Assembly: GCA_000824805.1 (NCBI GenBank)
Contig: CCNA01000005.1
Span: forward strand, 85,858 to 149,857
Origin: Mesorhizobium sp. SOD10
GTDB lineage: Bacteria > Pseudomonadota > Alphaproteobacteria > Rhizobiales > Rhizobiaceae
DNA: 64,000 nt
Reading direction: 5' to 3'
Shown: in pieces, positions 27,588 through 36,315 of the stretch
How positions within the stretch are numbered: the first letter of the stretch is position 1
Layout: the number at the start of each line of letters is the position of its first letter
The notes under the pieces: generated by a model
The model's input: the letters and a program-made list of their open reading frames with translations, nothing else
Databases searched by the model: none
Told to the model about the DNA's origin: nothing
Position numbers and translations under genes: made by a program

Positions 27588-27767
27588 GCCCCCTTGTGGG
27601 GGAGATGGCCGGCAGGCCAGAGGGGGGCGCTGTCCCGCCGACATCTCAGTTCATCATAGCCCCGCCGACATCCCGCTTGGGTCTTGTTACCCAAGCTAAG
27701 CGAGGTCGCGATCCTTCGCGCCCCCCTCTGCCCTGCCGGGCATCTCCCCCACAAGGGGGGAGATTGG
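27588..27767. repeat. Inverted repeat pair, family B, captured into coding DNA
   Basis: The left arm at about 27588-27630 (GCCCCCTTGTGGGGGAGATG onward) is inverted at 27719-27767. The spacer includes the hairpin CTTGGGT/ACCCAAG. The right arm lies inside the 3' end of the M81 peptidase gene and encodes its last residues. Confidence 0.8.
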
Positions 27768-29240
27768 CTGTTTCCAAGGATCCGCCACCCTCGGCCAGAT
27801 CGGCCGGTTCAGCTTCCTGTAATCCGTCACCGCCGGGTTGCTCGGATAGGAACTCGGCGCAGCCACATAGATGATCTCGGCGGCGATCGGCGCGAAGCCG
27901 GCGTAGAAATGGTTGGTCGACTTGATCAGGAGGACGTCCTTCGACAGCGGATCGATGCCGATGTTGGAGAAGACATCCGGCTCGAAAGTCTGGGTGCGGT
28001 TGGTGTTCAAGATGACGTCGACCTCGGTGCCTTCGATCCGCACCACCGCCGATGGGCCTAGCGTCACACGGCTCGGCCCGAAGCTTTGCCAGCCTTCGCT
28101 GACCGCCCTCAGCACGGTGACGCGCGCGTCGATCGGTTCGCCGGCCTGAGGGCCGGCCTTGCCGCCGAAGCGCAGGTCGATGACCGCACTTTCGCCGGCG
28201 GCGTGGCAGAAGGTGACCGCGATCGGATCCCAGATCGTCGCCACGCCGACCTTCGTCACGCCACGCGCAAGCAACTCGCGCAGCACGATGGTGCCGTCGC
28301 CCGGCACGCCGCCCCCCGGATTGTCCCAGATGTCGGCGATCACCGCCGGCTTGTCCTTGCGCGTCGAGCGCACTGCAAGCGCCTGCTCGATACCGGCCGA
28401 GGCGGACAGCATCGTCATGGCCGTTTTTTCCCGCAGCGCATAGAGCTCGCGTCCCAGCGTCTCGGCGAGTTGGTCGCCCTTTTCCTTGTCGTTGTCGGTG
28501 ACGACCAGGATGCGGGTGCCCATCTCCGGCACATCGGCGGCCATGAAGCCGTGGATGACCGACACCGACAGCACACCGTCCTTGCCATGCAGCGCCTTGA
28601 TCCTGTCGACGAACGAACGCATCGGCTCGCGGCTGGTCGGCAGCACCTGGATCATGCGGCAGTCGAAGGTGGAGATGATAGGCTTGATGTCGCCGCGCGC
28701 CGCGGCAAGTCCGAGCTCGACGACATGCTCGCCGCGCTCATAGAAATCGGTGTGTGGGAATTCGAGGAAATAGGCCATGACATCGCAGGCCGCGACGCGC
28801 TTCGGCGTCAGATGGCTGTGCGGGTCGAATTCCGAGGCGATCACGACGTTCGGGCCGACGATGGCGCGCACGCGCTCCAGCAGATCGCCCTCGCAGTCGT
28901 CATAGCCCTGCGCCACCATGGCGCCATGCAGACCAAGGATCACCGCATCGACCGGCAAGGCGGCCTTGAGCTGGTCGAGAATCTCGTCGCGCAACGCCTC
29001 GTAGGTCTGCCGCTGTACCAGGCCGCCGGGTTCCGCCCAGGTAGCGGTGCCTTCGATGACAGTCAGCCCGTCCTTGTCCGCGCGCTTGCGCAAAGCCACG
29101 ATCGGCGAGGAGCACAGCGTAGGCGTCTCCGGATGTTTTCCCGGGCCGGCATAGAAAGCCATCTCGAAGGAAGCCCGGTCGGTCGGGACCGGCGAGAAGG
29201 TGTTGGTTTCCGTCGCCAGCGAGGCGGTGAAGATGCGCAT
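27696..29240 (-). CDS. M81 family metallopeptidase (MlrC-like)
   Basis: The 514-residue protein has the M81/DUF1485 pattern: MRIFTASLATETNTFSPVPT, LGLHGAMVAQGYDDCEGDLL, ASEFDPHSHLT, YFLEFPHTDFYERG, WDNPGGGVPGDGT and a late NRTQTFEPDVFSNIGID. MlrC of the microcystin pathway is the named member; most others have unknown substrates, probably modified peptides. The last two dozen residues (from KQPISPLVGEMPGRAEGG) are encoded by a family B palindrome and are not native to the family. It lies downstream of, and on the same strand as, a CUT1 importer, separated by a family A repeat. Confidence 0.88.
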   Translation of the reverse strand: MRIFTASLATETNTFSPVPTDRASFEMAFYAGPGKHPETPTLCSSPIVALRKRADKDGLTVIEGTATWAEPGGLVQRQTYEALRDEILDQLKAALPVDAVILGLHGAMVAQGYDDCEGDLLERVRAIVGPNVVIASEFDPHSHLTPKRVAACDVMAYFLEFPHTDFYERGEHVVELGLAAARGDIKPIISTFDCRMIQVLPTSREPMRSFVDRIKALHGKDGVLSVSVIHGFMAADVPEMGTRILVVTDNDKEKGDQLAETLGRELYALREKTAMTMLSASAGIEQALAVRSTRKDKPAVIADIWDNPGGGVPGDGTIVLRELLARGVTKVGVATIWDPIAVTFCHAAGESAVIDLRFGGKAGPQAGEPIDARVTVLRAVSEGWQSFGPSRVTLGPSAVVRIEGTEVDVILNTNRTQTFEPDVFSNIGIDPLSKDVLLIKSTNHFYAGFAPIAAEIIYVAAPSSYPSNPAVTDYRKLNRPIWPRVADPWKQPISPLVGEMPGRAEGGAKDRDLA

Positions 29241-29268
29241 GAAAGCTCCGTAAGGACTCTTTGTTTTC

Positions 29269-29313
29269 GCAATTCCGGACGGAAACCCGCCGCACACTTT
29301 TCCTGGAATTGCT
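29269..29313. repeat. Palindromic intergenic repeat, family A
   Basis: GCAATTCCGGACGGAAACCC and CACTTTTCCTGGAATTGCT form the palindrome. It lies between the MalG-like permease and the M81 gene, eight bases from the permease stop. Confidence 0.8.
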
Positions 29314-29320
29314 GGGATTG

Positions 29321-30148
29321 CTATTTAACGGCACCGAGCGCCAGTCCGCGGACGAGGTAACGCTGCAGCCAGATGAAGAGGATCGCTACCGGCAGCGTCG
29401 CCAAGAGCGTGGCCGCCATGACATGGTGCCATTCGATCGTATAGCGGCCGGCGACCAGCGAGAAAACCTGGATCGGCAGCGTGTAGCTTTCCTGGCTGCG
29501 CAGCATGGTGAGCGCGACCACGAACTCATTCCAGGCGTTGATGAAGGTGAAGATCGCCGTCACCGCGATCGCCGGCAGGCAGAGGGGCAGGAAGACCTTG
29601 CGCAGCGTCAGCCAGCGGCCGGCCCCCTCCATCCAAGCGGCTTCCTCGAGGTCGCGCGGGATGGTGTCAAAATAGCTCTGCAGCATCCACACGGTAAAGG
29701 CGACGTTGAAGGCCATGTAGATGAAGCCGAGCGCCGTCGTGCTTTCGACCAGCCCCCAGGCGGCCATCAGCCGGAACAGGCCGAGCACCAGCACGATCGG
29801 CGAGATCATCTGCGAAATCAGAAGGAACTGGCGGAACGCGCCATAGCCGGCAAAGCGGAAGCGCGACATGGCGTAGGCTGCCGGCACCGAGATCAGGATG
29901 GCGCCGATCGTCGCCAGCGCCGAAACATAGAGCGAGTTGATGAGCGCCTGGCCGAAACCGGTCGCCACCCACATGTCGGCGAAGTTTGACCAGTGGAACT
30001 CGCTCGGCCACCAGGTCGGTGAGAGCACCTCCGGCCGCGGCTTGACCGCGGTGAGGAACATCACCGCGAAGGGAAAGATCGTCACCATGATCAGCGGCAG
30101 AAGCAGCAGCCAGGCGATGATTGTGCGTTTCATCTTGCCGTTTCTCAT
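29321..30148 (-). CDS. ABC transporter permease (CUT1, MalG/UgpE-like)
   Basis: The 275-residue protein has six hydrophobic segments and the MalG EAA loop [21 protein letters not shown] facing the ATPase. It forms the membrane channel with the MalF-like partner. Its start (MRNGKMK at 30148) overlaps the partner stop as ATGA. The matching ATPase gene is not adjacent but lies at 33299 in the divergent operon. CUT1 systems usually import oligosaccharides, glycerol phosphate or polyols. Confidence 0.93.
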   Translation of the reverse strand: MRNGKMKRTIIAWLLLLPLIMVTIFPFAVMFLTAVKPRPEVLSPTWWPSEFHWSNFADMWVATGFGQALINSLYVSALATIGAILISVPAAYAMSRFRFAGYGAFRQFLLISQMISPIVLVLGLFRLMAAWGLVESTTALGFIYMAFNVAFTVWMLQSYFDTIPRDLEEAAWMEGAGRWLTLRKVFLPLCLPAIAVTAIFTFINAWNEFVVALTMLRSQESYTLPIQVFSLVAGRYTIEWHHVMAATLLATLPVAILFIWLQRYLVRGLALGAVK

Positions 30149-31014
30149 GCGCGCTGCTCTCGCATGGCCAGGCGCACATAAATCATCGTGAAGACGAGCA
30201 GGATGGCGAACATCACCAGCGACACGCCGGAAGCCTCGCCCAGTTTGCCGATGCGGAAGGCGAGCTTGTAGAGATGTGTGACCAGAATGTCGGTCGAGTT
30301 TGCCGGCCCGCCTTGAGTCATCACCCAGATGATCGGGAAGGAGTTGAAGACATAGATGGTGTTGAGCACGATGGCGATGTTGATGAACGGCTTCAGCAAC
30401 GGAAAGGTGATCTCGCGGAACTGCTGCAAGAGCGTCGCACCCTCGAGCGCGGCCGCCTCATAGAGATCGTCGGGGATCGAGGACAGGCCGCCGAGGAAGA
30501 TGGTGGTGGTGAACGGCACCGTCACCAGGATGCCGATCAGCACCTGCATCGGGAAGGCGGTCTCGGCGCTCGCCAGCCATTGGATGTTCTGGCTGATAAG
30601 CCCAAGTTTCATCAGCGCCGAATTCAGCATGCCACTTTCGCCGTTGAGCGCCCAACGCCAGACCACCGCGGTCATGGTCAGCGACACCGCCCAGGGCAAC
30701 ATGATGATGACGCGGGCGAGGCCGCGTCCGTAGAAATCCATGTTGAGGATCATCGCCACCGGGATAGAAAGAAGCAGCGCGCCGCCGACGACCAGCACCG
30801 TCCACAGCCCGGTGCGCCAGAGAGCGGCGACGAAATCCGGGTCGGCGGCAAGCGCCGAGAAATTAGCCAGGCCGCTGAATTCGCGAAGCTGGCCAAAGCG
30901 ATTCACATCATGCGTCGATATCTGGACAAGGTCCCAGACCGGCCAGAAGATCACCACCGCCGCCAGGAGCAGGCTGGGCAGCGTCAGCAGGTAGGGCAGG
31001 ATCCGGCTTTGCAT
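30145..31014 (-). CDS. ABC transporter permease (CUT1, MalF/UgpA-like)
   Basis: The 289-residue protein has six hydrophobic segments, with a MalF-type first helix ([22 protein letters not shown]) and the EAA loop [21 protein letters not shown]. It pairs with the MalG-like protein to form the importer channel. It follows the binding-protein gene by about 105 bases and overlaps the next gene by four, so all three are one leftward operon. Confidence 0.93.
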   Translation of the reverse strand: MQSRILPYLLTLPSLLLAAVVIFWPVWDLVQISTHDVNRFGQLREFSGLANFSALAADPDFVAALWRTGLWTVLVVGGALLLSIPVAMILNMDFYGRGLARVIIMLPWAVSLTMTAVVWRWALNGESGMLNSALMKLGLISQNIQWLASAETAFPMQVLIGILVTVPFTTTIFLGGLSSIPDDLYEAAALEGATLLQQFREITFPLLKPFINIAIVLNTIYVFNSFPIIWVMTQGGPANSTDILVTHLYKLAFRIGKLGEASGVSLVMFAILLVFTMIYVRLAMREQRA

Positions 31015-31119
31015 CGGCTGGATGGCACCGTGTTGCAGTGAAGATGGCTTTGCACCGGCCGAAAGATGTGGCGCGCTCCGACGAAGTGGAGCGCGCCACG
31101 GGCGCAGGGAGATACGCCC

Positions 31120-32352
31120 TTATTTCTTCTTGAGCACCGCGTTCGCCTTGTCGGCCGCATCCTTCAGGGCCGCTTCCGGCGTGGCGCTGCCGAGATAGAT
31201 CTTCTGCATGGCGTCCGACGTGATCTGGGCGATCTCTTCCCAGCCCGGGATGACCGGCGCGAAGCGGGCGTTGGGCAACAACGCGGTGAAGGCGGCGAGG
31301 TCGGCGTTGTTGACGTAATAGTCCATCTTCGCCTCTTCCTTGTTCACCGGCAGGAAGCCTTCGCCCTGCGTGAACTTGGCGCGCTGCTCCTTGGTGAACA
31401 GGAAGTCGAGCAGCTTCCAGGCCTCGTCCTTGTTCTTGGAGTTCTTGAACATAATGATGCTATCGGTCACGCCATAAGTGCCGCGCGCGCCGGTCGGGCC
31501 AGCCGGAATGGCGGCGACGCCGTACTTCAGCTTCGGCGCTTCTTCCTTGATCTGGTTGGACAGGAAGGGCGCGGTGATCATCATGCCGACCTTGCCTTGC
31601 TTGAACAGGTTCTGCACGTCCTCGCGGTTATTGGAGGTGACGCCGGGTTCCGTCAGGCCCTCGTCGATCATCGATTTGTAGAGCTTGGCTGCCTCGAGCG
31701 CGCCGGGCGTGCCCAAACCGGACGTGCCATCCTTGTTGAGGATCTCGGTACCGAACGACCACATCGCGTAGTAGTAATAGACGTCGGTCTCGATCTCCTT
31801 GCCCTGCAGGCCATAGCCGAAGGCGCCGACCGCCTTTATCTTGCGCGCGTCCTCCTGCAGCTCGGTCCAGGTGGCCGGCGGCTTGGCGATGCCGGCCTTC
31901 TCGAACAGCTCCTTGTTGTAATACATGGCGCGCGCCGAGGCGGCGATCGGCAAGCCGTAAGTGTGGCCGTCCATGATTGAGGGCTGCAGGAAGGTGTCGA
32001 TGAAGCGGTCCTTGAACTCGGGCGTGATGTAGCTGTCGAGCGGCTCGGCGACATCCTGCTGCACGAAGTCGATCAGCCAGCGCGTGCCGATGATCGAGAG
32101 GTCCGCATTGGTGCCGGCGGTGATGTCGGTGGTGAGTTTCTGCAAGAGCACGTCCCACGGCACCACTTCATATTTGATGGTGATGCCGGGATTGGCCGCT
32201 TCGAATTCCTTCTTCACCTCTTCGAAATAGGGGCCGGTCTTGGCGCTGTATTCGGCAACGGTGACGCGCACCTCGCCGGCATCGGCTGGTGCTGCAAAAG
32301 CCAGCATGCTCATTCCGGCCAACAGGCCGACAGTCCATTTCGCAAGGCTCAT
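31120..32352 (-). CDS. ABC transporter substrate-binding protein (CUT1, family 1)
   Basis: The 410-residue protein has a signal peptide (KWTVGLLAGMSMLAFAAPADA) and a family 1 solute-binding pattern: EVKKEFEAANPGITIKYEVV, TWTELQEDARKIKA, GKVGMMITAPF, ARGTYGVTDSIIMF and AWKLLDFLFTKEQRAKF. It captures a sugar or similar solute in the periplasm. It heads the leftward importer operon and is divergent from the SDR - ATPase - RpiR operon, with candidate operators in between. The ligand is unknown. Confidence 0.92.
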   Translation of the reverse strand: MSLAKWTVGLLAGMSMLAFAAPADAGEVRVTVAEYSAKTGPYFEEVKKEFEAANPGITIKYEVVPWDVLLQKLTTDITAGTNADLSIIGTRWLIDFVQQDVAEPLDSYITPEFKDRFIDTFLQPSIMDGHTYGLPIAASARAMYYNKELFEKAGIAKPPATWTELQEDARKIKAVGAFGYGLQGKEIETDVYYYYAMWSFGTEILNKDGTSGLGTPGALEAAKLYKSMIDEGLTEPGVTSNNREDVQNLFKQGKVGMMITAPFLSNQIKEEAPKLKYGVAAIPAGPTGARGTYGVTDSIIMFKNSKNKDEAWKLLDFLFTKEQRAKFTQGEGFLPVNKEEAKMDYYVNNADLAAFTALLPNARFAPVIPGWEEIAQITSDAMQKIYLGSATPEAALKDAADKANAVLKKK

Positions 32353-32407
32353 CTGATCTCTCCCATTGATGCCCCGTGGGCGCCTGACTCTTATGCGCGC
32401 AGGATTT

Positions 32408-32476
32408 ATGTTACTTTCCTACATTATCGATGATTCCCCGCCATGCAAGCGGATAATCATGTTGCTTAATTACATT
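32408..32476. promoter_or_regulatory. Paired candidate RpiR operators in divergent promoter region
   Basis: ATGTTACTTTCCTACATT (32408-32425) and ATGTTGCTTAATTACATT (32459-32476) share 14 of 18 bases and lie 51 bases apart, about five helical turns. Each contains TGT-N9-ACA, a dyad of the kind RpiR-type dimers recognise. They sit midway between the binding-protein start (32352, minus) and the SDR start (32526, plus), and an RpiR gene is the third gene of the plus-strand operon. Confidence 0.55.
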
Positions 32477-32525
32477 TGCTTGGCTAGCTTAGTGGCTCAA
32501 AATGCGGGGTGGAGGAGCGCGCAGC

Positions 32526-33296
32526 GTGGGTTCGACAGCCGAGTTCGAGGGCAAGACCGTGGTCGTCACCGGCGCCGGCGGCGGCCTCGGTTCGGCGATC
32601 GTCGAGCTCATGGCCGGGCGCGGCGCGCGCGTCGTCGGCTGCGACCAGTCGATGGAGGCGTTGGCCAGCCCGCATATCGCCTCGCGCCATGTCTTCGACC
32701 TGCTCGACCGCGCCTCGATCGAAGCGGCGATCCCGGCCCTGCTCGACAAGGACGGCGTTCCCGACATCCTGATCAACAATGCCGGCTGGACGCGCGCCGA
32801 AACGTTGAAGGCGCTGACGGCGGACAGAATAGAGCAGGAGCTCGACCTCAATCTGACCGGCGTGATGACTTTCGCCGATCCGCTGATCAAGGCGATGTCC
32901 AAGCGCGGTTCGGGCAGCGTCGTCTTCATCTCCTCGGTCAATGCCATCGCCCATTTCGGCAACCCGGCCTATGCCGCGGCCAAGGCCGGCATCAACGCCT
33001 ATGCGAAATCGATCGCCGTCGAGCTCGGCCGCAGCGGCGTGCGCGCCAATGTCGTCTGCCCGGGCTCGATCCGCACGGCCGCCTGGGACCATCGTCTTGC
33101 TAAGGACCCCGAAATCCTCGGCCGGCTCAAGCGACTCTATCCGCTCGGCCGCATCGTCAATGCTTCGGAAGTGGCGGAAGCGGTGGCCTTCCTTGCCTCC
33201 GACCGCGCTTCCGGCATAACAGGTGCCGTGGTGCCCGTGGATGCGGGACTGACGGCAGGCTACCTGCCTTTCATCGACGACATATTGGGAGCGTGA
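32526..33296 (+). CDS. SDR-family NAD(P)-dependent oxidoreductase
   Basis: The 256-residue protein has the classical SDR motifs: VVVTGAGGGLGSAIVE (cofactor), ILINNAGW (NNAG), FISSVNAIAHFGNPAYAAAKAG with Ser, Tyr and Lys of the active site (S...YxxxK), and VCPGSIRT. It probably oxidises or reduces a sugar or polyol imported by the neighbouring ABC system. A GTG start at 32526 is chosen because GGAGGAG lies about nine bases upstream. It heads the plus-strand operon SDR - ATPase - RpiR. Confidence 0.88.
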   Translation: MGSTAEFEGKTVVVTGAGGGLGSAIVELMAGRGARVVGCDQSMEALASPHIASRHVFDLLDRASIEAAIPALLDKDGVPDILINNAGWTRAETLKALTADRIEQELDLNLTGVMTFADPLIKAMSKRGSGSVVFISSVNAIAHFGNPAYAAAKAGINAYAKSIAVELGRSGVRANVVCPGSIRTAAWDHRLAKDPEILGRLKRLYPLGRIVNASEVAEAVAFLASDRASGITGAVVPVDAGLTAGYLPFIDDILGA

Positions 33297-33298
33297 CT

Positions 33299-34366
33299 AT
33301 GACTGACGTCCAGTTCCGCAACCTGTCGAAATCCTTCGGCCAGCACACAATCCTCGAAGACATCAATCTCGACATCAAAAGCGGCGAGTTCGTCGTGCTG
33401 GTCGGCCCGTCCGGCTGCGGCAAGTCCACGCTTTTGCGCATGCTGGCGGGGCTGGAGACGATCACCTCCGGCGACCTCGTCATCGGCGGTACGCGCGCCA
33501 ACGACCTGCCGCCGCAAAAGCGCAACATCGCCATGGTGTTCCAGTCCTATGCACTGTTCCCGCATTTGAAGGCTTCGGAAAATATCGGCTTCGGCCCGAA
33601 GGTCCGCGGCGAGACCCGTGACGCCATCGACGACAAGGTGAAGAAGGCTTCGGGCGTGCTCAACCTCTTCTCCTATCTCGACCGCTATCCAAGGCAGTTG
33701 TCGGGCGGCCAGCGCCAGCGTGTCGCCATGGGCCGCGCCATCGTGCGCGAGCCGTCGGTGTTCCTGTTCGACGAGCCGCTCTCCAATCTCGACGCGCAAT
33801 TGCGCGTGCAGATGCGCACCGAGATCAAGGCGCTGCACCAGCGGCTGAAATCGACCATCGTCTATGTCACCCACGACCAGATCGAGGCCATGACCATGGC
33901 CGACCGCATCGTGGTGATGGACCGCGGCCGCATTCAGCAGGTCGGGCAGCCGCTGGAGCTCTACGACAGGCCGGCCAACAAGTTCGTCGCCGGCTTCATC
34001 GGCTCGCCTTCTATGAGCTTTGTCTCCGGCGCGCTGAAGACCGCCGGAGCCAAGTCCTGGTTCGAGACCAGCGGCGGCGGCCGTCTGGCGCTTGCCGGCA
34101 CGGCTGCTTCCGGCAGCGAGACGGTCGAGGCCGGCATCCGGCCCGAGCACTTCGTGGTCGGCGCCGGTAACGAAGCCCTCGCCATCGAGGTCGATGTCGT
34201 CGAGCCGACCGGTTCGGAAACCCATGTCTATGGCTCCGTCGGCGACGACACGGTGCGCGCCGTGTTCCGCGATCGGCTGCAGGTGAAGCCGGGCGACCGG
34301 CTGCCGGTGAGCGTCGACCCGCGCAAAATCCATCTCTTCGACAAGGCGACCGGCCTGCCGCTGTGA
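33299..34366 (+). CDS. ABC transporter ATP-binding protein (CUT1, UgpC/MalK-like)
   Basis: The 355-residue protein has Walker A GPSGCGKST, the signature LSGGQRQRVAMGRA, Walker B VFLFDEPLSNLDA and the H-loop VYVTHDQIEAMTMADR, then a C-terminal OB-type (TOBE) domain with EAGIRPEHF. This is the MalK/UgpC layout, so it should serve the CUT1 permeases encoded on the other strand at 29321-31014, which have no ATPase of their own. ATG 33299 lies just after the SDR stop; an in-frame GTG at 33293 overlaps that stop. Confidence 0.93.
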   Translation: MTDVQFRNLSKSFGQHTILEDINLDIKSGEFVVLVGPSGCGKSTLLRMLAGLETITSGDLVIGGTRANDLPPQKRNIAMVFQSYALFPHLKASENIGFGPKVRGETRDAIDDKVKKASGVLNLFSYLDRYPRQLSGGQRQRVAMGRAIVREPSVFLFDEPLSNLDAQLRVQMRTEIKALHQRLKSTIVYVTHDQIEAMTMADRIVVMDRGRIQQVGQPLELYDRPANKFVAGFIGSPSMSFVSGALKTAGAKSWFETSGGGRLALAGTAASGSETVEAGIRPEHFVVGAGNEALAIEVDVVEPTGSETHVYGSVGDDTVRAVFRDRLQVKPGDRLPVSVDPRKIHLFDKATGLPL

Positions 34367-34373
34367 GAAGACG

Positions 34374-35255
34374 ATGAAGAGCCCGGCCGACATCATCACC
34401 CGCCTGCAACTGATGTCGCAGGACGGCACCAAGTCGGACCGCCGGCTGGCCGGATTGGTGCTTTCCGACCTCGATTTCGCCTCCAAGGCGGCGATCTCGG
34501 AGATCGCCGCGCGCGTCGGCGTCAGCGAGCCGACGGTCACTCGCTTCTGCCGCAATCTGGGCTGCGAGGGCCTGCGCGATTTCAAGTTCTATTTGGCGCA
34601 GGCGATCGCCATCGGCGGGCAATATTTGTCGCCGGAGCCGCTCAGCCGCGACGCGCGCGAGCAGCGCATCGCCTCAGCGATCACCGAGGCGGCGATCGCC
34701 GCCATCCAGCGCGCCAGCGAAAACCTCGACATGACGACGCTGATGGATGTCGCCGCGCGCATCGCCGCTTCCGGCAATGTGCTCTGCATCGGCTCCGGCG
34801 GCATTTCCTCAATGATGGCGACCGAGATGCAGAACCGGCTCTTCCGGCTCGGTCTCTCGGCGCTCGCCCAGACCGACGGCCAGCTGCAGCGCATGTATGC
34901 CGCCGTCGCGACGCCTGAGACGACGCTGCTTGCCTTCTCGGTCTCGGGCTATGCGCGCTCGGTGATCGAAGCCGTCGAGGTCGCCCAGCAATATGGCGCC
35001 GCCACCGTCGCCATCACGGCGCCGGACTCGGCCCTGGCCAAGGTCGCCGACACGGTGATCTTTTTGCAGCCGGTCGAGGACGGCAACATCTACAAGCCGA
35101 CCTCGTCGCGCTACGCGCTTTTGGCCATCGTTGACATGATCGCCACCACGGTCGCGGAATCGCGAGGGCCGAAGGTGCTGGAGAACCTGCGCCGCATCAA
35201 GCAGAGCGTGAACACGCTGAAGGTGGACGATCCGAAGCTGCCGCTGGGGGATTGA
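34374..35255 (+). CDS. RpiR-family transcriptional regulator (HTH + SIS domain)
   Basis: The 293-residue protein has an N-terminal helix-turn-helix region (KAAISEIAARVGVSEPTVTRFCRNLGCEGLRDFKFYLAQ is typical, spanning about residues 38-77). The C-terminal SIS domain has LCIGSGGISSMMATEMQNRL and the sugar-phosphate loop TLLAFSVSGYARSVIEAVEV. RpiR proteins sense phosphosugars. It lies seven bases after the ATPase gene and is the obvious regulator of both divergent operons; candidate sites are at 32408-32476. Whether it represses or activates cannot be told. Confidence 0.92.
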   Translation: MKSPADIITRLQLMSQDGTKSDRRLAGLVLSDLDFASKAAISEIAARVGVSEPTVTRFCRNLGCEGLRDFKFYLAQAIAIGGQYLSPEPLSRDAREQRIASAITEAAIAAIQRASENLDMTTLMDVAARIAASGNVLCIGSGGISSMMATEMQNRLFRLGLSALAQTDGQLQRMYAAVATPETTLLAFSVSGYARSVIEAVEVAQQYGAATVAITAPDSALAKVADTVIFLQPVEDGNIYKPTSSRYALLAIVDMIATTVAESRGPKVLENLRRIKQSVNTLKVDDPKLPLGD

Positions 35256-35258
35256 AGG

Positions 35259-35570
35259 CTACTTGGAAAGTGCCTCGACGCTTTTCATGAGCGCGGCCGG
35301 CTCACCTATGACCCGCAACGTCTTCAGCCGCGAGGTGCCGCCGGCGGCCACCGAAACGGCCGACGCCGGCACACCCAGCGCCTTGGCCAGCATTCGCTCC
35401 AACGCCATATTGGCGGCGCCGTTCTCCGGCACGGCGCGCACGTGCGCTTTTAGATGGCTGCGTCCGTCGGCGGCTGTCTCGACGCCGTCGATCCGGTCGA
35501 GCGCGGCTTTCGGCGTCAGCCGCACGAAGAGGTCGATGCCGTTCTCGCGCAGCCGAAACGGCGAGCCCAT
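35259..35570 (-). CDS. DUF167 (YggU) family protein
   Basis: The 103-residue protein fits the DUF167 fold: LFVRLTPKAALDRIDGV, LKAHVRAVPENGAANMALER (the family's conserved PxxGxAN region) and VSVAAGGTSRLKTLRVIG. The role is unknown. Its start overlaps the yggT stop (TGATG), a pairing common in alphaproteobacteria, so the two are co-expressed. It converges on the RpiR gene, with only a few bases between the stops. Confidence 0.9.
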   Translation of the reverse strand: MGSPFRLRENGIDLFVRLTPKAALDRIDGVETAADGRSHLKAHVRAVPENGAANMALERMLAKALGVPASAVSVAAGGTSRLKTLRVIGEPAALMKSVEALSK

Positions 35571-35869
35571 CAGCCGCCGGCCACCACCCAGGACCAGACG
35601 GTGGTGATCAGGAACTGCCGGATGAAGAAGATGATCAGAAGCAGGATGATAGGTGAAATGTCGATGCCGCCAAGATCGGGCATGAAGCGGCGGATCGGGC
35701 GCAGCGCCGGTTCGGTCAGCCGATAGAGCATGTTGCCGACGCTGCCGACGAATTGGTTGCGCGAATTGACGACATTGAAGGCGTAGAGCCAGGAAAAGAT
35801 CGCCGAGGCGATGATGATCCACCAATAGATATCAAGCGCCATGACGATAGTCTGAATGAGGGCGATCAT
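35570..35869 (-). CDS. YggT-family membrane protein
   Basis: The 99-residue protein has two to three hydrophobic helices ([20 protein letters not shown] at the start, [19 protein letters not shown] near the end) and the YggT motif [20 protein letters not shown] between them. YggT proteins are inner-membrane proteins with a possible role in osmotic tolerance or cell envelope assembly. GGAG lies about eight bases before the ATG. It is translationally coupled to the DUF167 gene. Confidence 0.9.
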   Translation of the reverse strand: MIALIQTIVMALDIYWWIIIASAIFSWLYAFNVVNSRNQFVGSVGNMLYRLTEPALRPIRRFMPDLGGIDISPIILLLIIFFIRQFLITTVWSWVVAGG

Positions 35870-35907
35870 GCCGGTCTCCAAATTGTCGCCGACATGTAGC
35901 CATTGCT

Positions 35908-35980
35908 TGGCGTGCGGGCAAGGCCCGCAGGGCTTGGTGTGCGGGCAGGCCCGCGGACGCGGCGAGCAGGCAAGGCCCGT
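35908..35980. repeat. GC-rich palindromic units upstream of tRNA-Ala
   Basis: Three imperfect units built around GCGGGCAAGGCCCGC, GCGGGCAGGCCCGC and CAGGCAAGGCCCG follow each other between the yggT start and the tRNA gene. They could form hairpins. No gene is seen in 35870-36062. Confidence 0.45.
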
Positions 35981-36062
35981 CCGGCCACGGCGCTTGTGGC
36001 CGGCCCGGTCTTTCACCTTGACATGAAACGGCCGCGACCGATACAAGCCCATCCGCTGGAAC

Positions 36063-36138
36063 GGGGCTGTAGCTCAGCTGGGAGAGCGCATCGTTCGCAA
36101 TGATGAGGTCAGGGGTTCGATCCCCCTCAGCTCCACCA
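36063..36138 (+). tRNA. tRNA-Ala (anticodon CGC)
   Basis: The 76-base cloverleaf has acceptor stem GGGGCTG/CAGCTCC, D-arm GCTCAGCTGGGAGAGC, anticodon arm CATCG-TTCGCAA-TGATG with anticodon CGC, T-arm AGGGG-TTCGATC-CCCCT and an encoded CCA. The G3-T70 pair (G3:U70 in the RNA), the identity element for alanyl-tRNA synthetase, is present. It reads the GCG codon, which is common in this GC-rich genome. No integrase or disrupted copy of its 3' end was seen nearby. Confidence 0.96.
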
Positions 36139-36315
36139 GCCAGCACGAGCATGTGCTCATTGGGTTTTGGCCTCCCCCGCTCGCCATTTCGTGACCGCAG
36201 GATTTCGGGCCGCGTGCTTGGAACCAATGGCGGGGCAAGACGGTTCAGCTATAGTTTTGAAGCTGATATGCCCCGGCCGGCTGGGTAAGCGGCGATGCCC
36301 GAGGAGGTTTCGATC

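Noticed and set aside
36063..36138. tRNA-Ala as an integration site.
   Set aside because: No integrase gene and no duplicated tRNA 3' end were seen near it.
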